Shown one piece after another: positions 35,119 to 47,802 of a stretch of 64,000 nucleotides of DNA; within the stretch, counting starts at the first letter, position 1, and every line of letters begins with the position of its first letter. This stretch comes from Xanthostigma xanthostigma (Eukaryota; Arthropoda; Insecta; Raphidioptera; Raphidiidae): NCBI GenBank assembly GCA_963575645.1, contig OY754464.1, positions 30,643,501-30,707,500 on the forward strand. The letters are read 5' to 3'. The notes below the pieces were generated by a model. The model saw only the letters and a list, made by a program, of their open reading frames with translations. It was not told the DNA's origin and made no database searches. Position numbers and translations under genes: made by a program.

Positions 35119-37221
35119 TTAACAACCGGCGAAACTTCTTTTGTTTTATGTTGTATGAATTGTAGGTATATTCTTATTATTTATATCTTACTATTATCGT
35201 ATTGAAATTTTGTAGGCATATTTCACATAATATTTCGAACATTTTTCAGCAAAAAAAAAAAAAAATAATACATATTTTTCCTTTTGAAAATTTGCTAAAT
35301 GTGAATAATAAGAATTTGATGTACGTGTTGCATTTCAGCCGATGATTATTGACACAGTGCAGCTATTTGTATGCATTCCATACAATTTGTTTCTTTCAAA
35401 TCTTATATTACTTATCATGCGTATACACATACATATATATTGTGATTGTGTGTCGTATACACACACACACTAACGCAATTACTCAGGTTATACGTGTGAC
35501 GGGATGCTCTGAATGTCGAACCAATAGGTACATAAAAAATATTGTAATAGCTACAATTTGCAAATAAAACAATAGTATGCTTTTAGTATTTTACAATTTT
35601 AACTCTGCGAGTGGGCAACGGTACTAATTTAGGTCAAAATTTAATTTTCAAAATTTTACAATATTTTTTGGTTTGAAGCTCAAAAAGATATTGTTCATCT
35701 GTACGGTCTGTTAGTTTTATTTGGGAGTTATGCTTTCACGATACTACTAAATAACAGTTGTGGCAGTATTCGCATTTCACTCATTAGGGTCCCAAAGAAA
35801 TTTACATTGCAAAAAGAAATGGAAGGGTCTTTTGAGATCCTCTTTGATACTAGATCCCGGGCATGCGCCTTTGCTAGTAGGCAACTCACTTATTAAAAAG
35901 AAATATTACCTTATCAGTATCTACCAGGTCATAATTTATAACATTTTCATTCCTTTGTTTAACAACTACGTCTCCGTCATTTTCCTAAGCTGTATTTAAA
36001 TAAACCGCCTCGTGCTGGATTTCAATTCCTATATTATTTTAGAAACAGAAGCAAAGTTTTTAAACTATTACATTTTCAAATAATTATTTTTTTTATTATA
36101 CCTAAAGAAGATTTTTTCATGTTTGCTATTTTTTCTGCGAAAACCTTTCCTCGCTTTCCGAGGAACCCATAACCTGAGTCGTTTTTTATTTCCCCGCCTG
36201 TATTCTCAGAGCTGTAACTTCAACTTTTCTTCTCTTTAATTTCGTTATGAGTATGCGCAGTGGAGGTGATATTTTAATAATTGTGAACGAGAAGAATTTG
36301 TTTAAAGTTACCTTTTATTTAAATAATATTTTAATAATTGTAAGTTTATAGGTTGACTTGACCTTATGGTTAACAATGATGAAAAAATTTAAATTTTAAG
36401 TTTCCGTCTTGCCGGCTCGTAGCGCGAACGACTTAACAATTTTTGTTACAATTGCGTATCGTATTGAATAATTTACTGTTAATAGACGATCTTCAATATT
36501 GCACTGCGACATTACCGGTTCGGACGCCAGTTAAAATATTTCTCCTTTTTAGAAAAAAAAATCTCTTTCAAAATTTAGCGAGAATGCAAATCAATTTAGT
36601 TATAATAGACGTAACATAAATGTCAATTCAACCTATAAACTTACGTAATTAATAATTGGTATAAATGTACACTATTTGACAAAATTTTAAATTAAAATAA
36701 AATAAAAACATACATAAAAATAGTAATTAAATTGTAAGGACAAATATTATCGTTACAGAGCGTTCCATAATACGTAGGTACTAATGCACAGAGATGTTTA
36801 CTTCAATAATATGATTGTTTTCGCTTGCCTATCTAAGTACTAAATAAAATCATATTTCACGGTTTTACCCTATATCATAAGAGCAGTATGTGTGCAAAAT
36901 GAGACGAGGCGATGTTGGAGTGAGACATCGCAATAAAAGTATCCGCCCAAAATATATTTATCGTCTACCTCGTCTCTCACCGCGGAACCCCTGAGAAACT
37001 TTAGGAAAGTGATCCAACAGCGTTAACCGTTCAAAAGTTTTTGTCGGTTGAATCTGCGGTTGAATCTAATTTTAACCAAACAGATTTTGTTTAACCAGAA
37101 AGATTTTGTTTAACCAAACAAAACGAACCATTTCTACAATGGACGTTGAAGAAGTTCTTGCTGTTTATTATGTATACAATCTCTATTAGCCCGGTCATAT
37201 TTTACACTAAAAATCGCTAAT
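35119..37221. other. spacer, no gene seen
   Basis: Includes an (A)15 run near 35253, TG/CA runs near 35440-35470, and a 27-base fragment of family D (GTTCAAAAGTTTTTGTCGG) at 37021-37047. No coding signal. Confidence 0.4.
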
Positions 37222-39770
37222 CTCGCAAACTAACATGTAGTTCTGATTTTTTAATATATTGTTAGGACCACTACCAGTAGCGTATATCCAAGTTTGCAGC
37301 TTCGAAAGACCTGTGCTAACTTTGCAGCACTCAAAAAACTGCGAAATTTTCGCACTTTTTTTGGTATTCTCAATATAGGTCTTAAACTATGCATTTTTTT
37401 ATAAAATATTTTTTATACGTTTTTAAGTAGACTAAAATTGCTACAATCTGAGACAAGAACCAGCTCTGTAGGTTCAATACTTACCGAGATACAGCTTTCC
37501 AAAAATTGACCAGTTTTTTCAACAAAGTGAAATTTTAAGATTTGGTCAACTTTTGACCCCGATATCGGGGAAAATACTCATTTTAAGGGAAATATCATAG
37601 GAACATATTTTGTAGCAAATGTAATTAGCTTTAATTTAAGCAGAGAACGACGTCTGTAGGCCATATAGTTTACTCACAAATTTTAAAAATCCAAAAAATG
37701 AAAAAACTGCATTTTTGCAAATTTAAATTTAATACCTAATAATCGTTCTGTAAATCCATTCAGTGATTTTAATGTGGTTGAGTAACCAAATTGAGTAGCA
37801 TAGTAGCATAAACGATTAACATAATAAGAAAAATAACATAATTGATAACATCATAAAAAAATTATGCAGTTTTATACAAAATACCGTCGTATTTCAGCCA
37901 TTTTGTAAAAAATATTTACAAATTATATTCATAAACCTTCCTCGTTTATCGCTCTTTCTATTACCGAAAACAATTTCAAAATCCGGTGCGTGGTTTAGTA
38001 GAAGAGAGCGGAGAAAAAGACAGAGACTTTGTTTTTAACTGTGCAGTCTTTGACAAAATACCGTCGTATTTCAGCCATTTTGAAAAAATATTTACAAATT
38101 GTATACAGAAAGCTTCCTCGTATATTGATCTTTCTATTAGCGAAAACCATTTCAAAATCCGGTGCGTGGTTTAGAAGAAATGACCGGTGAAAAAGACAAA
38201 GACAGTCAGAGACTCTGATTTTAACTATGTAGGCTTTGCTAAAATTCCGTCGTACTTCAGTTATTTTGTAAAAAATATTTATAAATTATATACAGAAACC
38301 TTCCTCGTTTATTGCTCTTTCTACTATCGAAAACCATTTTTAGGTTCGGCGCATGGTTTAGAAGAAGTGAGCGGAGAAATAGACCAAGACAGACAGAGAC
38401 TGTTTTTAACTATGCAGTCTTTGACAAAACAACGTCGGTGTTCTTCTAAACTATGCGCCGGATCGTAAAACGGTTTTCGGTAATAGAAAGAGCGATAAGC
38501 AAGGAAGGTTTCTGTATATAATTTGTAAATAGTTTTTACAAAATGCCTGAACTACGACAGTGTTTTAGCTCAGACTGCATAGTTAAAAATAGAGCTTCTG
38601 TCTGTCTTTGTCTTTTTCTCAGCTCACTTCTTCTAAGCCATGCGCCGGATCTAAAAATGGTTTTCGGTAGTCGAAAGAGCAATAAACGAGGAAGGTTTTT
38701 GTATATAATTTATAAATATTTTTTACAAAGTACCTGAACTACGACGCAATTTTAGCAAAGACTACATAGTTAAAATCAGAGTCTCAGACTGTCTTTGTCT
38801 TTTTCACCGGTCATTTCTTCTAAACCACGCACCGGATTTTGAAATGGTTTTCGCTAATAGAAAGATCAATATACGAGGAAGGTTTCTGTATACAATTTGT
38901 AAATATTTTTTCAAAATGGCTGAAATACGACGGTATTTTGTCAAAGACTGCACAGTTAAAAACAAAGTCTCTGTCTTTTTCTCCGCTCTCTTCTACTAAA
39001 CCACGCACCGGATTTTGTAATTGTTCTCGGTAATAGAAAGAGCGATAAACGAGGAAGGTTTATGAATATAATTTGTAAATATTTTTTACAAAATGGCTGA
39101 AATACGACGGTATTTTGTCAAAAACTGCATAATTTTTATGATGTTATCAATTATGTTATTTTTTTTATTATGTTACTCGTTTATGCTACTATGTTACTCA
39201 ATTTGGTTACTCAACCACATTAAAATCACTGAATGGATTTACATAACGATTACTAGGTATTAAATTCAAATTTGCGAAAATGCATTTTTCTCATATATTG
39301 AATTTTTAAAATTTGTGAGTAAACTATATGACCTACAGACGTCGTTCTCTGCTTAAATTAAAGCTAATTACATTTGCTACAAAATATGTTCCTATGATAT
39401 TTCCCTTAAAATGAGTATTTTCCCCGATATCGGGGTCAAAAGTTGACCAAATCTTAAAATTTCACTTTGTTGAAAAAACTGGTCAATTTTTGGAAAGCTG
39501 TATCTCGGTAAGTATTGAACCTACAGAGCTGGTTCTTGTCTCAGATTGTAGCAATTTTAGTCTACTTAAAAACGTATAAAAAATATTTTATAAAAAAATG
39601 CATAGCTTAAGACCTATATTGAGAATACCAAAAAAAGTGCGAAAATTTCGTAGTTTTTTGAGTGCTGCAAAGTTAGCACAGGTCTTTCGAAGCTGCAAAC
39701 TTGGATATACGCTACTGGTAGTGGTCCTAACAATATATTAAAAAATCAGAACTACATGTTAGTTTGCGAG
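37222..39770. mobile_element. 2.55-kb foldback element with tandem repeats in its arms
   Basis: Outer ends CTCGCAAACTAACATGTAG (37222) and its exact complement (to 39770). Arms of about 1.2 kb pair from 37222-38432 with 38545-39770. The outer 650 bases of each arm are single-copy; the inner part is made of units of about 176-185 bases, each with CCGTCGTATTTCAGCC, CTTCCTCGTTTATCGCTCTT and TCCGGTGCGTGGTTTAG. The loop (about 38433-38544) is itself a partial inverted unit. The two arms encode the same 62-codon frame (37986-38174 and 38820-39008), which repeats the tandem unit and is unlikely to be a protein. No clear target duplication. Confidence 0.88.
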
Positions 39771-39907
39771 TTTAATGTTAGATATGACTGGCCTATATAT
39801 AAAAAATAAAAAGAAAAAAAAATACTGGGTACATCCTTTCTTACAAACACGAAATGAAACCAGGCATTTTGATATATTTTTTAAAAACCTCAAAAAATAT
39901 GAAAACA

Positions 39908-40018
39908 AGTTAGCCGCTATCCAACAAAAATTTTTTTTCAATTTGAACCAGTAGTTCCTGAGATTAGCGCGTTCAAACAAACAAACAATCTCTTCAGCTT
40001 TATATATTAGTATAGATA
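39908..40018 (+). repeat. dispersed repeat family D, 3' part
   Basis: Contains GAACCAGTAGTTCCTGAGAT, TAGCGCGTTCAAACAAAC and the tail CTTCAGCTTTATATATTAG, matching the end of the copy at 61933-62285. Confidence 0.75.
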
Positions 40019-40077
40019 ATAGCGAATAGTGGCTTGTGTGAGTCGGAAAAAACACGAAAATGGTAAATATTTTGAGC

Positions 40078-40123
40078 CGGAATGAAACTACCTTTCCCCC
40101 CGGGGGGACGGTAGGTTCATTCC
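40078..40123. repeat. 46-bp GC-rich hairpin
   Basis: CGGAATGAAACTACCTTTCC then CCCCGGGGGG and the near-complement GGTAGGTTCATTCCG. A C6/G6 tip makes this by far the most stable local stem in the surrounding AT-rich spacer. Confidence 0.8.
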
Positions 40124-43100
40124 GTTCTTAAAGTTTAAACGACAAAAATGAAACAGATTTTTTTTATCACCCGGTATAAAAATGAAGGGAAGTATAATCG
40201 TGGTGCGTATCTATATAATATTTCTGTTCTTTGTTTTTCTTTTATATTGTGTTCTATACACTCCGCTTTGAAGTCGAGAAGTACTTATTTCAATTTAAAA
40301 GTTTTTGTTCATGTTTTGTGTTGTCTGCACAGTTTTTATATTCGTACTGCATTCATCGTATAATTAATTGAATACCTATATATAGATTTCCGTAGATTTT
40401 ATTCCTCGTTCTTCATATTTTTTTATGTCTTTGAATATTAATTCTTAGATATTTAGTAAGTAATTAATGCTTCTATATTAAGTACTTATTAAGGGATTTA
40501 TTTATTTTTATTCTAGTAATCCTTACAAGCGAGGTAACATAAAAGGCTTTGCAAGAACTCTGCCCCCATGGATTTAATATTGAAATTGTGAAATGTTAAA
40601 TAAGCGTTTTTTATTAAGGCTACCCATTATATCCTGGAACTGGTTTTAATTAATCAAAATTCGAAATGATTGAATGTTTTTGTAAAAATCGAAATTTTTT
40701 TTTTTAATTTTCTACATTTAAACTCGCCAACTGCCAAGGCTAACTGGACCTAGTAGGAATGAAACATTTTTTTATGAATATTTTAAATAATACATAAATC
40801 AGCTAATTCGCTCAGCGGTTCGAAGATTAGTCCTGGGAACGAGCCGCATGGAATTGATTATTTCATGAAACTATTTAAACCTATAGTTTATATAAATTTG
40901 AAGTGTTTTCAGGTTTCAATGGTCACAGTTGAGCATCATTTTTGTATGTTTATTTTCAAGAAACGTCAAAAATTTCCGACGATTCAGGGACAATTTTTGC
41001 GGTTTCGATTGCGTTAATGTTGGTTTTGACAGAAAACCTTATAACGACAAAAAATAAGTCAAAGTTCGAAAAAATTAGGGGAAAGCTAAATTTTTGCATG
41101 AACTTTCCTTTTGTGATTCTGAAAAATATCCCAAAATGAAAAGTCCCCACCGACATGTGCCGCTATAAATGTTACGCGGGTCAAGAGTTACAAGATACGG
41201 ATTTTCACGAAAATTTCGTTAACGGTGACTTTTATAGCAAAAATAGTGGTTATCAAATTTGTAGCTTAGAAAATTGCCTACGAAGACAAGTTTTACATAC
41301 TAGTATAAATATGTTATAAATATTAAATACTGTGTTTTCGACATGTTGTAAATTTGTAGTACGTATTATAATAATATGTTTTCATCAGCATCACAGTTGG
41401 AAGCGTCATTTGTTTGTTATTAATTATTTAAACTGTCATCGTTTATCAATGTTTTAGTGTCCATATTTATTATTTATTTTGTTGATTAATAAACGTTATT
41501 TATTTAATGAAGTTGTTTCGCCATCGATTTATATGTTACTTTCGTCATTTATTTGTCGAATATGAACTTACAGTTCAAGGGTTAATACACAATGTAAAAT
41601 TTTATTGAAAATTAAAAAATTATAGTTTTTTACAAAAATATCAGTTATTCTCTTGTGCATTACATGTGAGATATTTCGAAAAACTAAGATATAGATATGT
41701 GCTATTTGGAGCACCATAATAGCGTTTTTTGATCCTTAGACAATTCTAAAATTGCGTAGTGCTGTTAATGTATAATTGTTGTTGTTTTGTATAAACATTG
41801 TTACGTGGAAATTACAGCTGTTTACCACACATTACAGTTGTAAAGGTTTTTTTTAATATGACTGAATTGCTCATTTTACGCCATTTCAAGTTCAACCTCA
41901 ACGTCTGAGGAAAATCTCACCGTATTTATTTTCATTAGAAGTTAATTAACGAAAACAAGCTTAGAACTTATAAGCCAGTCGTCAAGTCAGAATAATTTAA
42001 AGACATTGGAAAAAATCAAATTGCAAATATTATCCCTTCTCTAACAAGGTCCGTTACTCCCGTGGTAAGAAATGAAAAACAGTTTTGCCGGATTTTTGGC
42101 GTTCTTTTAACTCTACCACAAAAATAATTATAGGTACTATACTTACATTAAAACTACTAAAACGCGTCTATTCATATTTTTGTCGCAGATTCGCATTTCT
42201 GCAAAATTTTCATTGTTCTGTGTATCCTTATTAAATAAACTAGCACAAAAAATAGCCCCGGTTCTAATTTTGAAATTCATCTAGTGACCACGCACGTGAG
42301 CCCGCAGTGACTTCACTTTCATCTTTGCAGCAAGCGCGTAAACCAGCGCAAATCCCACAACGATTTCAGCGGCAAAACCAGCCTCGTGTGCAGCGGCCTT
42401 AAAATCCTAGTCGACTTACAATAATTTTTAAACTTTAGATTTATTTCTCCAACTTTGGTTTCATATATTATTTCAGAAATCGTTGACTTTAACTTCTGAC
42501 TGTCGATTACCGTACATTAAATTTTAGAACAAAAATATTGGATAGTGTCTATTTAAAATCGACATATTTGCCTGAAATTATTAAATATTATTGTTCCGTT
42601 CCTTTAATTCCTATATGAGAAGAACAAGTCAATTGAAAAATTCGATAATATTGTCCTGTTTAGTTCGATTTTTATTAACCATGATAAGAACTTGTATAGC
42701 CAAAGGAAAAGTTGGGTGTGCATATTTTATAAAAATCTTTTTTTTCCAACCTACGGAATCCTTTAATAAGGAAGTATAGCGCTTGGTTACACGACGAGCT
42801 TTTGAGTATGCACACAACCATTTTTAATTTTGGACTTCAGACTGTGAAAGCCGATTACAAATGAACATTAAAAAACTAATAACACCGAACTAAATTGTGA
42901 TTATCCCTGTGCAATGTAATTTACTTTTACGACCAGGCATATAGACGCAGGTACTACGAGCTATGGCTGACATTCTCCGAGGTGAATGTATGTAGTTGCC
43001 TGCACACAACATAATCTAAATTGGTAATTGTAGATAAATGTTAAGTTTAGTGATACCAAACTAAAAGTTCCTGTGCAAATCATGTACTTAAATGCATAAT

Positions 43101-43434
43101 ATACTTGAGCGTTTACGGACGGAGAAGATGAAACCACTATTTTTTTAAAAATAAAGATAGATGTCTGTGGAAGTACGGTTGAAGAAGGTGCGGCCAACGC
43201 TTATTCAGGGTTGAAAGTACGATCAGCACTTTTAGGATTTAATTTATCATATTTAAAGGTAATGACTGTACCTCCTCGGATGCAAGTGCGACCACTGGGA
43301 AGGTCCTCGCTATTTGCTGACCGACCCAATAAACTTTTTAATTACATTGCAAAAATGTCTGTATAGTTCTGTGCCTTAAACCCAAAAAACTGTTTCATTT
43401 TGTTTTTCAAAAAAGGAGAAAATCTACCAAAAAA
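40124..43434. other. 3.3-kb spacer; one weak exon-like stretch
   Basis: Mostly AT-rich without coding signal. At 42331-42403 a pyrimidine-rich acceptor (TTTCATCTTTGCAG) precedes an open stretch reading QARKPAQIPQRFQRQNQPRV to a stop; basic and Gln-rich, it could be a terminal exon or part of an old transposon. I cannot link it to any other exon. Confidence 0.35.
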
Positions 43435-43442
43435 GTATAAAC

Positions 43443-43981
43443 CAGTGATTCCCAAAGTGGTCTATATCGACCCCCAGGGGTCGACGACAATTTGCAAGGG
43501 GTCCATGTCAGTGGGAAAAAAAATTGGGGGTCCAAGAAATGAAAATGGGGGTCAACGATAGTGAATCTCCTAACAAAAAAAGAAACAAACTGGACATTGT
43601 TAACCGAAGAGATTTAAGATTAAATCTAACTAAATTGATGCCAAATGTTGAAAATTTATTATTAAAGCATCAGGTTCTGCATCCCTCACACTAAAAGCAT
43701 TTATTTTTTGCTTAGTTATTTTATGTAACAGAAAGCAAATTTTAATTTGATTTGTTTAATTTGAATCTAATTAATAAATGTATAAAACTAAACATTTCAC
43801 ACTACATTTCACTACCGTTATAAATTTAAATCGTTCAAAGTGAGTAGCACTATACCGGTTGTCAAAAATACATTTGAAATTAATGAATTTGCAAAAAATC
43901 AATATCAGATAAGCAGGGGTCTACCCAAAACCAAAAAACATGGCAAGTGGTCTACGAGACAAAAAAGTTTGGGAACCTCTG
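43443..43981 (+). mobile_element. hAT-type element with transposase remnant, 539 bp
   Basis: Ends CAGTGATTCCCAAAGTGGT and AAGTTTGGGAACCTCTG with perfect 8-bp target duplications GTATAAAC (43435-43442, 43982-43989). A plus-strand stretch near 43605-43690 reads NRRDLRLNLTKLMPNVENLL and ends HPSH before a stop, the C-terminus seen in ZBED/Charlie-type hAT transposases. The rest of the gene is deleted. Confidence 0.9.
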
Positions 43982-43989
43982 GTATAAAC

Positions 43990-44465
43990 AGTTGGTAACC
44001 GAACTATCAAAGTTGGTACCAGCTGCAATCTAGCCGCTCTTGAAAAAATGGGTCTTGATAGATCGACAACAAACTGATCCTATGAAAGTTTCATTTAAAT
44101 TAAACTTAAAACAACCCTTGAATAACTAAATACGATTATCTATGCGTTTTTTAAATGCGGTTTTCGTATATGGTTTGTTCTTTAAAAAATATGATTAATA
44201 GGTCAGAAAAGTTGAATTTCTATATTCAAAGATAATTATAGGCGAGAGGAATTTATTGAAGTGTACGCAAACGATAATTGTATATATTACTGAGTATAAT
44301 ACTGTACCGAAAAGTGAAAATTTCTAAAAGCACACAATCACTTATTCAGCCCGCAATCTGATCTCTTCCCTCGCTTCAAATAAATAAAATAGATACCAAT
44401 CTCATTCAAGTTGTTATTTTGCCCATTCGTGTGACTGGACATTATTATTAATATTAGTCTTTATA
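43990..44465. other. spacer, no gene seen
   Basis: AT-rich. Nothing recognisable before the DIRS end. Confidence 0.4.
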
Positions 44466-44514
44466 ATTTTATGATCAAAGGAACTTACCTAAGTGATCTT
44501 CGATCATAATTTTA

Positions 44515-44650
44515 TGAGAGTATTTTCCGAAGAGATCAGTTACTTGATAGATAAGCCTTCTGCTTGATGTTGCCACAGTGTTTAAATCGTGTAGAAACAA
44601 AATCTATGGTGTCCCTACACATTGCTCCACTCTGTCTACATCTCCATTAT
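44515..44650. repeat. DIRS terminal inverted repeat, 3' side
   Basis: About 130 bases that are the near-exact complement of 49855-49990, for example CTGCTTGATGTTGCCACAG here. Confidence 0.92.
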
Positions 44651-44732
44651 AGTTGAGAGCTGAGAAAAATCATAATATTCGCAGCCTTATAACTTCCACA
44701 GGGGAAGAAGAATGCGTTCGGGTAGGGAGGGA

Positions 44733-44850
44733 TACTGATCTCTTCGGAAAATACTCTCATAAAATTATGATCGAAGATCACTTAGGTAAGTTCCTTTGAT
44801 CATAAAATTTTATTTCGAGTATTTTCCTCAAGATCAGTTACTTGATAGAT
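44733..44850. repeat. DIRS internal complementary region
   Basis: The first half (GATCGAAGATCACTTAGG) complements 44470-44540; the second half (TTTCGAGTATTTTCCTCAAG) complements the right extension near 49960-49993. In DIRS elements this region templates restoration of the ends through a circular intermediate. Confidence 0.9.
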
Positions 44851-45134
44851 GTTTAAAGCAAAGAAGTTTTAAGGCGGAGAGCGAATATTTTATACTTTAT
44901 TACACTCACCGCCATATTTAAACAATCTGGTATAGACCTATATATTATAAAGGTGTATAATGTATATGTATTTAACATTCTTATTTAAGGTAAATAAAAA
45001 AATAACAGTCTATTTCTCTTGACTAAATCACATAAATTATCACATTTAACATTTCTAAAGTGATGTTAAAGCAATTTAAAAAAATAACAATAATTCTTTT
45101 TCTTTAATCACATAAGTTACCATATTTGGTCATT

Positions 45135-45572
45135 TTACTTATTTTTGGTGGATTGCAAAATTGTTTTTGCAAATTCTAGGTCATTTCCTACAATAGGTCT
45201 ATTGTAGAATTTTGCGAAGGAACAAGACGACCTTGTCCATCCTGCTGTTTTCCTTATAATGTCTATATTAATGCCCTGTCTCTCTGCTAGAGAGGTTGAA
45301 GCATGTCTAGTGCTATGGGCGGAAAAAATATTTGTATTAATTCCGCTGTCCTCTAGTGTTTGTTTAATCCACCGGCTGATACTTTGACTAGAGGCTGCGT
45401 GATATGGTCTTTTGAATGTAATAAATAGTCTATTAGCGTGAGATCTAATATTCTTAGTCTTATTCATGTACCCCACTAGAGCCGTTGCTGGACAAATGTT
45501 AGGGTTGTCCGTAAAGTCTGGAACTCGTAACAAAGGTTGAAATCTACCCAGGCCAGTGGCCTTAAATTTTTC

Positions 45573-45621
<49 letters not shown>

Positions 45622-46311
45622 CTCTAACGTTTCGTTACATATTGATATATTATCTATATTGATAAGGAAATAGTTTGTACTCTCTGAGCTGTACACAGAG
45701 ATAGTAAGGTTACTGTTTTCTTGGTTAAGACTTCTAGGTTTAAACTTTCATTAGGCGAAAGTGCCTAAGTGTTCTAGCACTGGCGATGGGTCCCAGGTTT
45801 TTTCGTATTTCGGTTTTAAGGGTCTTAAATTAAAGGCCCCCCTAAAGAATCTCTTTATTGTGGGATCAGAACCTACTTCCGGACCCATAATCATTGACAA
45901 TGCTGATCTAGCGCCGTTAAGGGAACCATATGCAGCTCCATTACTGAACAGTTCATTTAAAAAATTAATAAGAGCGGCGTCTAGTGTGTACGGACTAATT
46001 TGACATTTATTACAGTATATTTACCACTTACGTAAGTAGAGGTCGTATTGTTTAGCTGTAGCGTTGGATATTGAAGCTATGATGACCTCAATGCTGTGTT
46101 TAGAATGGCCCTTTCTTAGATATGCCGTGCTGACAACTTCGCGGAAACCAGGGTAAGCTTGTAAAGTTTTCATAATCATAGAAAAATGGCGGGAAAGCAT
46201 AGAAGTAAAAATTTTTCCCATTTTTGTAAACGCATCTACTGCGTACGATTCTGGATCCTTTTTCCAAGATACGAATTTTGAGCACTTTTTATTTATTCTA
46301 GAGGCAAACAA
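45135..46311 (-). pseudogene. tyrosine recombinase part of the DIRS fossil
   Basis: The C-terminal portion shows HSTRHASTS (the HxxR box) and AKFYNRPI with the candidate nucleophilic Tyr, the pattern of DIRS recombinases. The N-terminal portion near 46021-46311 has WKKDPESYAVDAF, a phrase typical of the RNase H-recombinase boundary in this group. Broken; a long T-run (45575-45619) lies within it. Confidence 0.8.
45575..45619. repeat. 45-base T homopolymer
   Basis: Uninterrupted T on the plus strand (A on the element's coding strand), inside the recombinase part. Length in the source genome may differ because such runs are read poorly. Confidence 0.9.
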
Positions 46312-46479
46312 GTCTATTTCTGGTTTACCGAAACAACTGACAATCTTTTTGAAAATGTCTGGGTGTATTTCCCATTCAGTTTCGATTTTTGTTCTACCTG
46401 GCTCAAAATCAGCCTCTTTGTTTTCTTTAGATTGGATATACGATGCAAATATCCAAATATGTCGATGTTCTCACCAACT

Positions 46480-47448
46480 CTAAATTTTTCGGGCTAAGTT
46501 GTTTAAGTTTGGGAATTGGATACCGCCCATACGATTCACATAAGCAATCGCTGTTGTGTTATCGACACGAAGTAATACCTCGCAGTTTTTTAAGTCCTTT
46601 GTGAAGCATTTAATTGCGAGATATACCGTTAGCATTTCCAAATAGTTGATATTATGACGCCAATAAAATGAGCAAGTTTTCTTATAGAACACTGTCTTCG
46701 TTCTTTGAAATGTCGTATTAAAAGAAATATTTTATTTCTTTTTTCCTGCGGAATGCCCAATGTAGAAGTTTGTGAGTTTAATTCAAACCCAAGAAATGTA
46801 CAAACTCTACGAGGGGTCGTTAGACTTTTTTCAAAATTAATTATAAACCCTAGTGACTGAAGTAACTTGGAAGTGAAGTCGATATTATCTTTGCATTGTT
46901 CTGCCGTACTTTCTATTATTAGAAAATCATCCAAATAATTAACTGAGATACAACCACGTGATCTTAAATATGTAAGTACTGGTCTCGTTAACTTTGTAAA
47001 TACGTATGGAGCTGAGGCCAGGCCAAATGGTAGACAATTGAATTCATACAAAATGTCTTGAAAAGAGAATCTAAGGAATTTTCTATGACCCTCATTTATA
47101 GGTGTAACAAAAATATGAATCTTTCAGATCTATTGTGCTAAAATAGCAATTTTTTGAAATTAATTTTATCGCAGTCCTAATGTCCTCCAACTTAAAATGT
47201 TTCGTGTTTCGAAAGGTATTTAGATTTTTTTTTAAAATTAAAATAAATCTGTTACTGCCATTTGGTTTTGGCACCACGAAGATTTTTGATAGGTGCTGAC
47301 CCACAGTAGGCTGACATTTTGAAATGGCACCCATTTCAAGTAGCTCATTTATGCAGTTATTAATTTTTCGAGTATCTAGTTTTCTTTGGATCTTACTAGC
47401 TCTGATAATGTTGTTCCCAGAGCTGAGACTGTCGCACTTATTTGACAC
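46480..47448 (-). pseudogene. reverse transcriptase and RNase H part of the DIRS fossil
   Basis: RT landmarks: NCLPFGLASAPYVFTKLTRP and VNYLDDFLI with the YLDD active-site box (near 46930). RNase H landmark: VLLRVDNTTAIAYVNRMGG, the Asp-containing strand of DIRS-type RNase H (near 46550). Order and spacing fit the family. Broken. Confidence 0.85.
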
Positions 47449-47469
47449 TGTCTTTCGTTCAACTTTTTA

Positions 47470-47760
47470 TCTCTGTTGACCACGGTCTCCGAGATCGTAG
47501 CACTCCTTCGATGACGTCTTCCACAGGTTCCTGATCAGGAAATAGTTTTAGTTCATCTCCGTCTGGCCCTTCACTGAGGGGGTATTCCGGATACTCGTAT
47601 TCGCTGTAGGTGACACTAGAGTGACTGCTATTGGTGATTGACTGAATGAATGATTCATTATTGTCTATGGAGGTGTTTCCTGAAACTAAACCAGGCTTGC
47701 TTAGTTCCTGATGTTTAATACCGAAGTATTGTATGTTTACTGTCTTTTACAGTTATCTGG
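47470..47760 (-). pseudogene. gag-like remnant of the DIRS fossil
   Basis: An acidic stretch including LSEGPDGDELKLFPDQEP lies directly upstream of the RT part, where DIRS elements carry their first open frame. At the far 5' end (about 49700-49795) a short Lys/Glu-rich coiled coil (KRKAEEKIRKLKKGLNKYEE) may belong to the same frame. Broken and incomplete. Confidence 0.45.
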
Positions 47761-47802
47761 GTCTAGGTGATCAAGATTGACAATTGATTTGGAAAATGGG
47801 TA

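Noticed and set aside
37986-39008. Two copies of a 62-codon frame in opposite arms, suggesting a duplicated gene
   Set aside because: The frame follows exactly from the tandem unit and its inverted copy. It has no start context and drifts out of frame in neighbouring units.
37021-40018. Idea that the 2.5-kb foldback inserted cleanly into a family D repeat, with pieces at both sides
   Set aside because: The family D pieces at 37021-37047 and 39908-40018 lie 140-180 bases away from the foldback ends, and the sequence between does not match family D.
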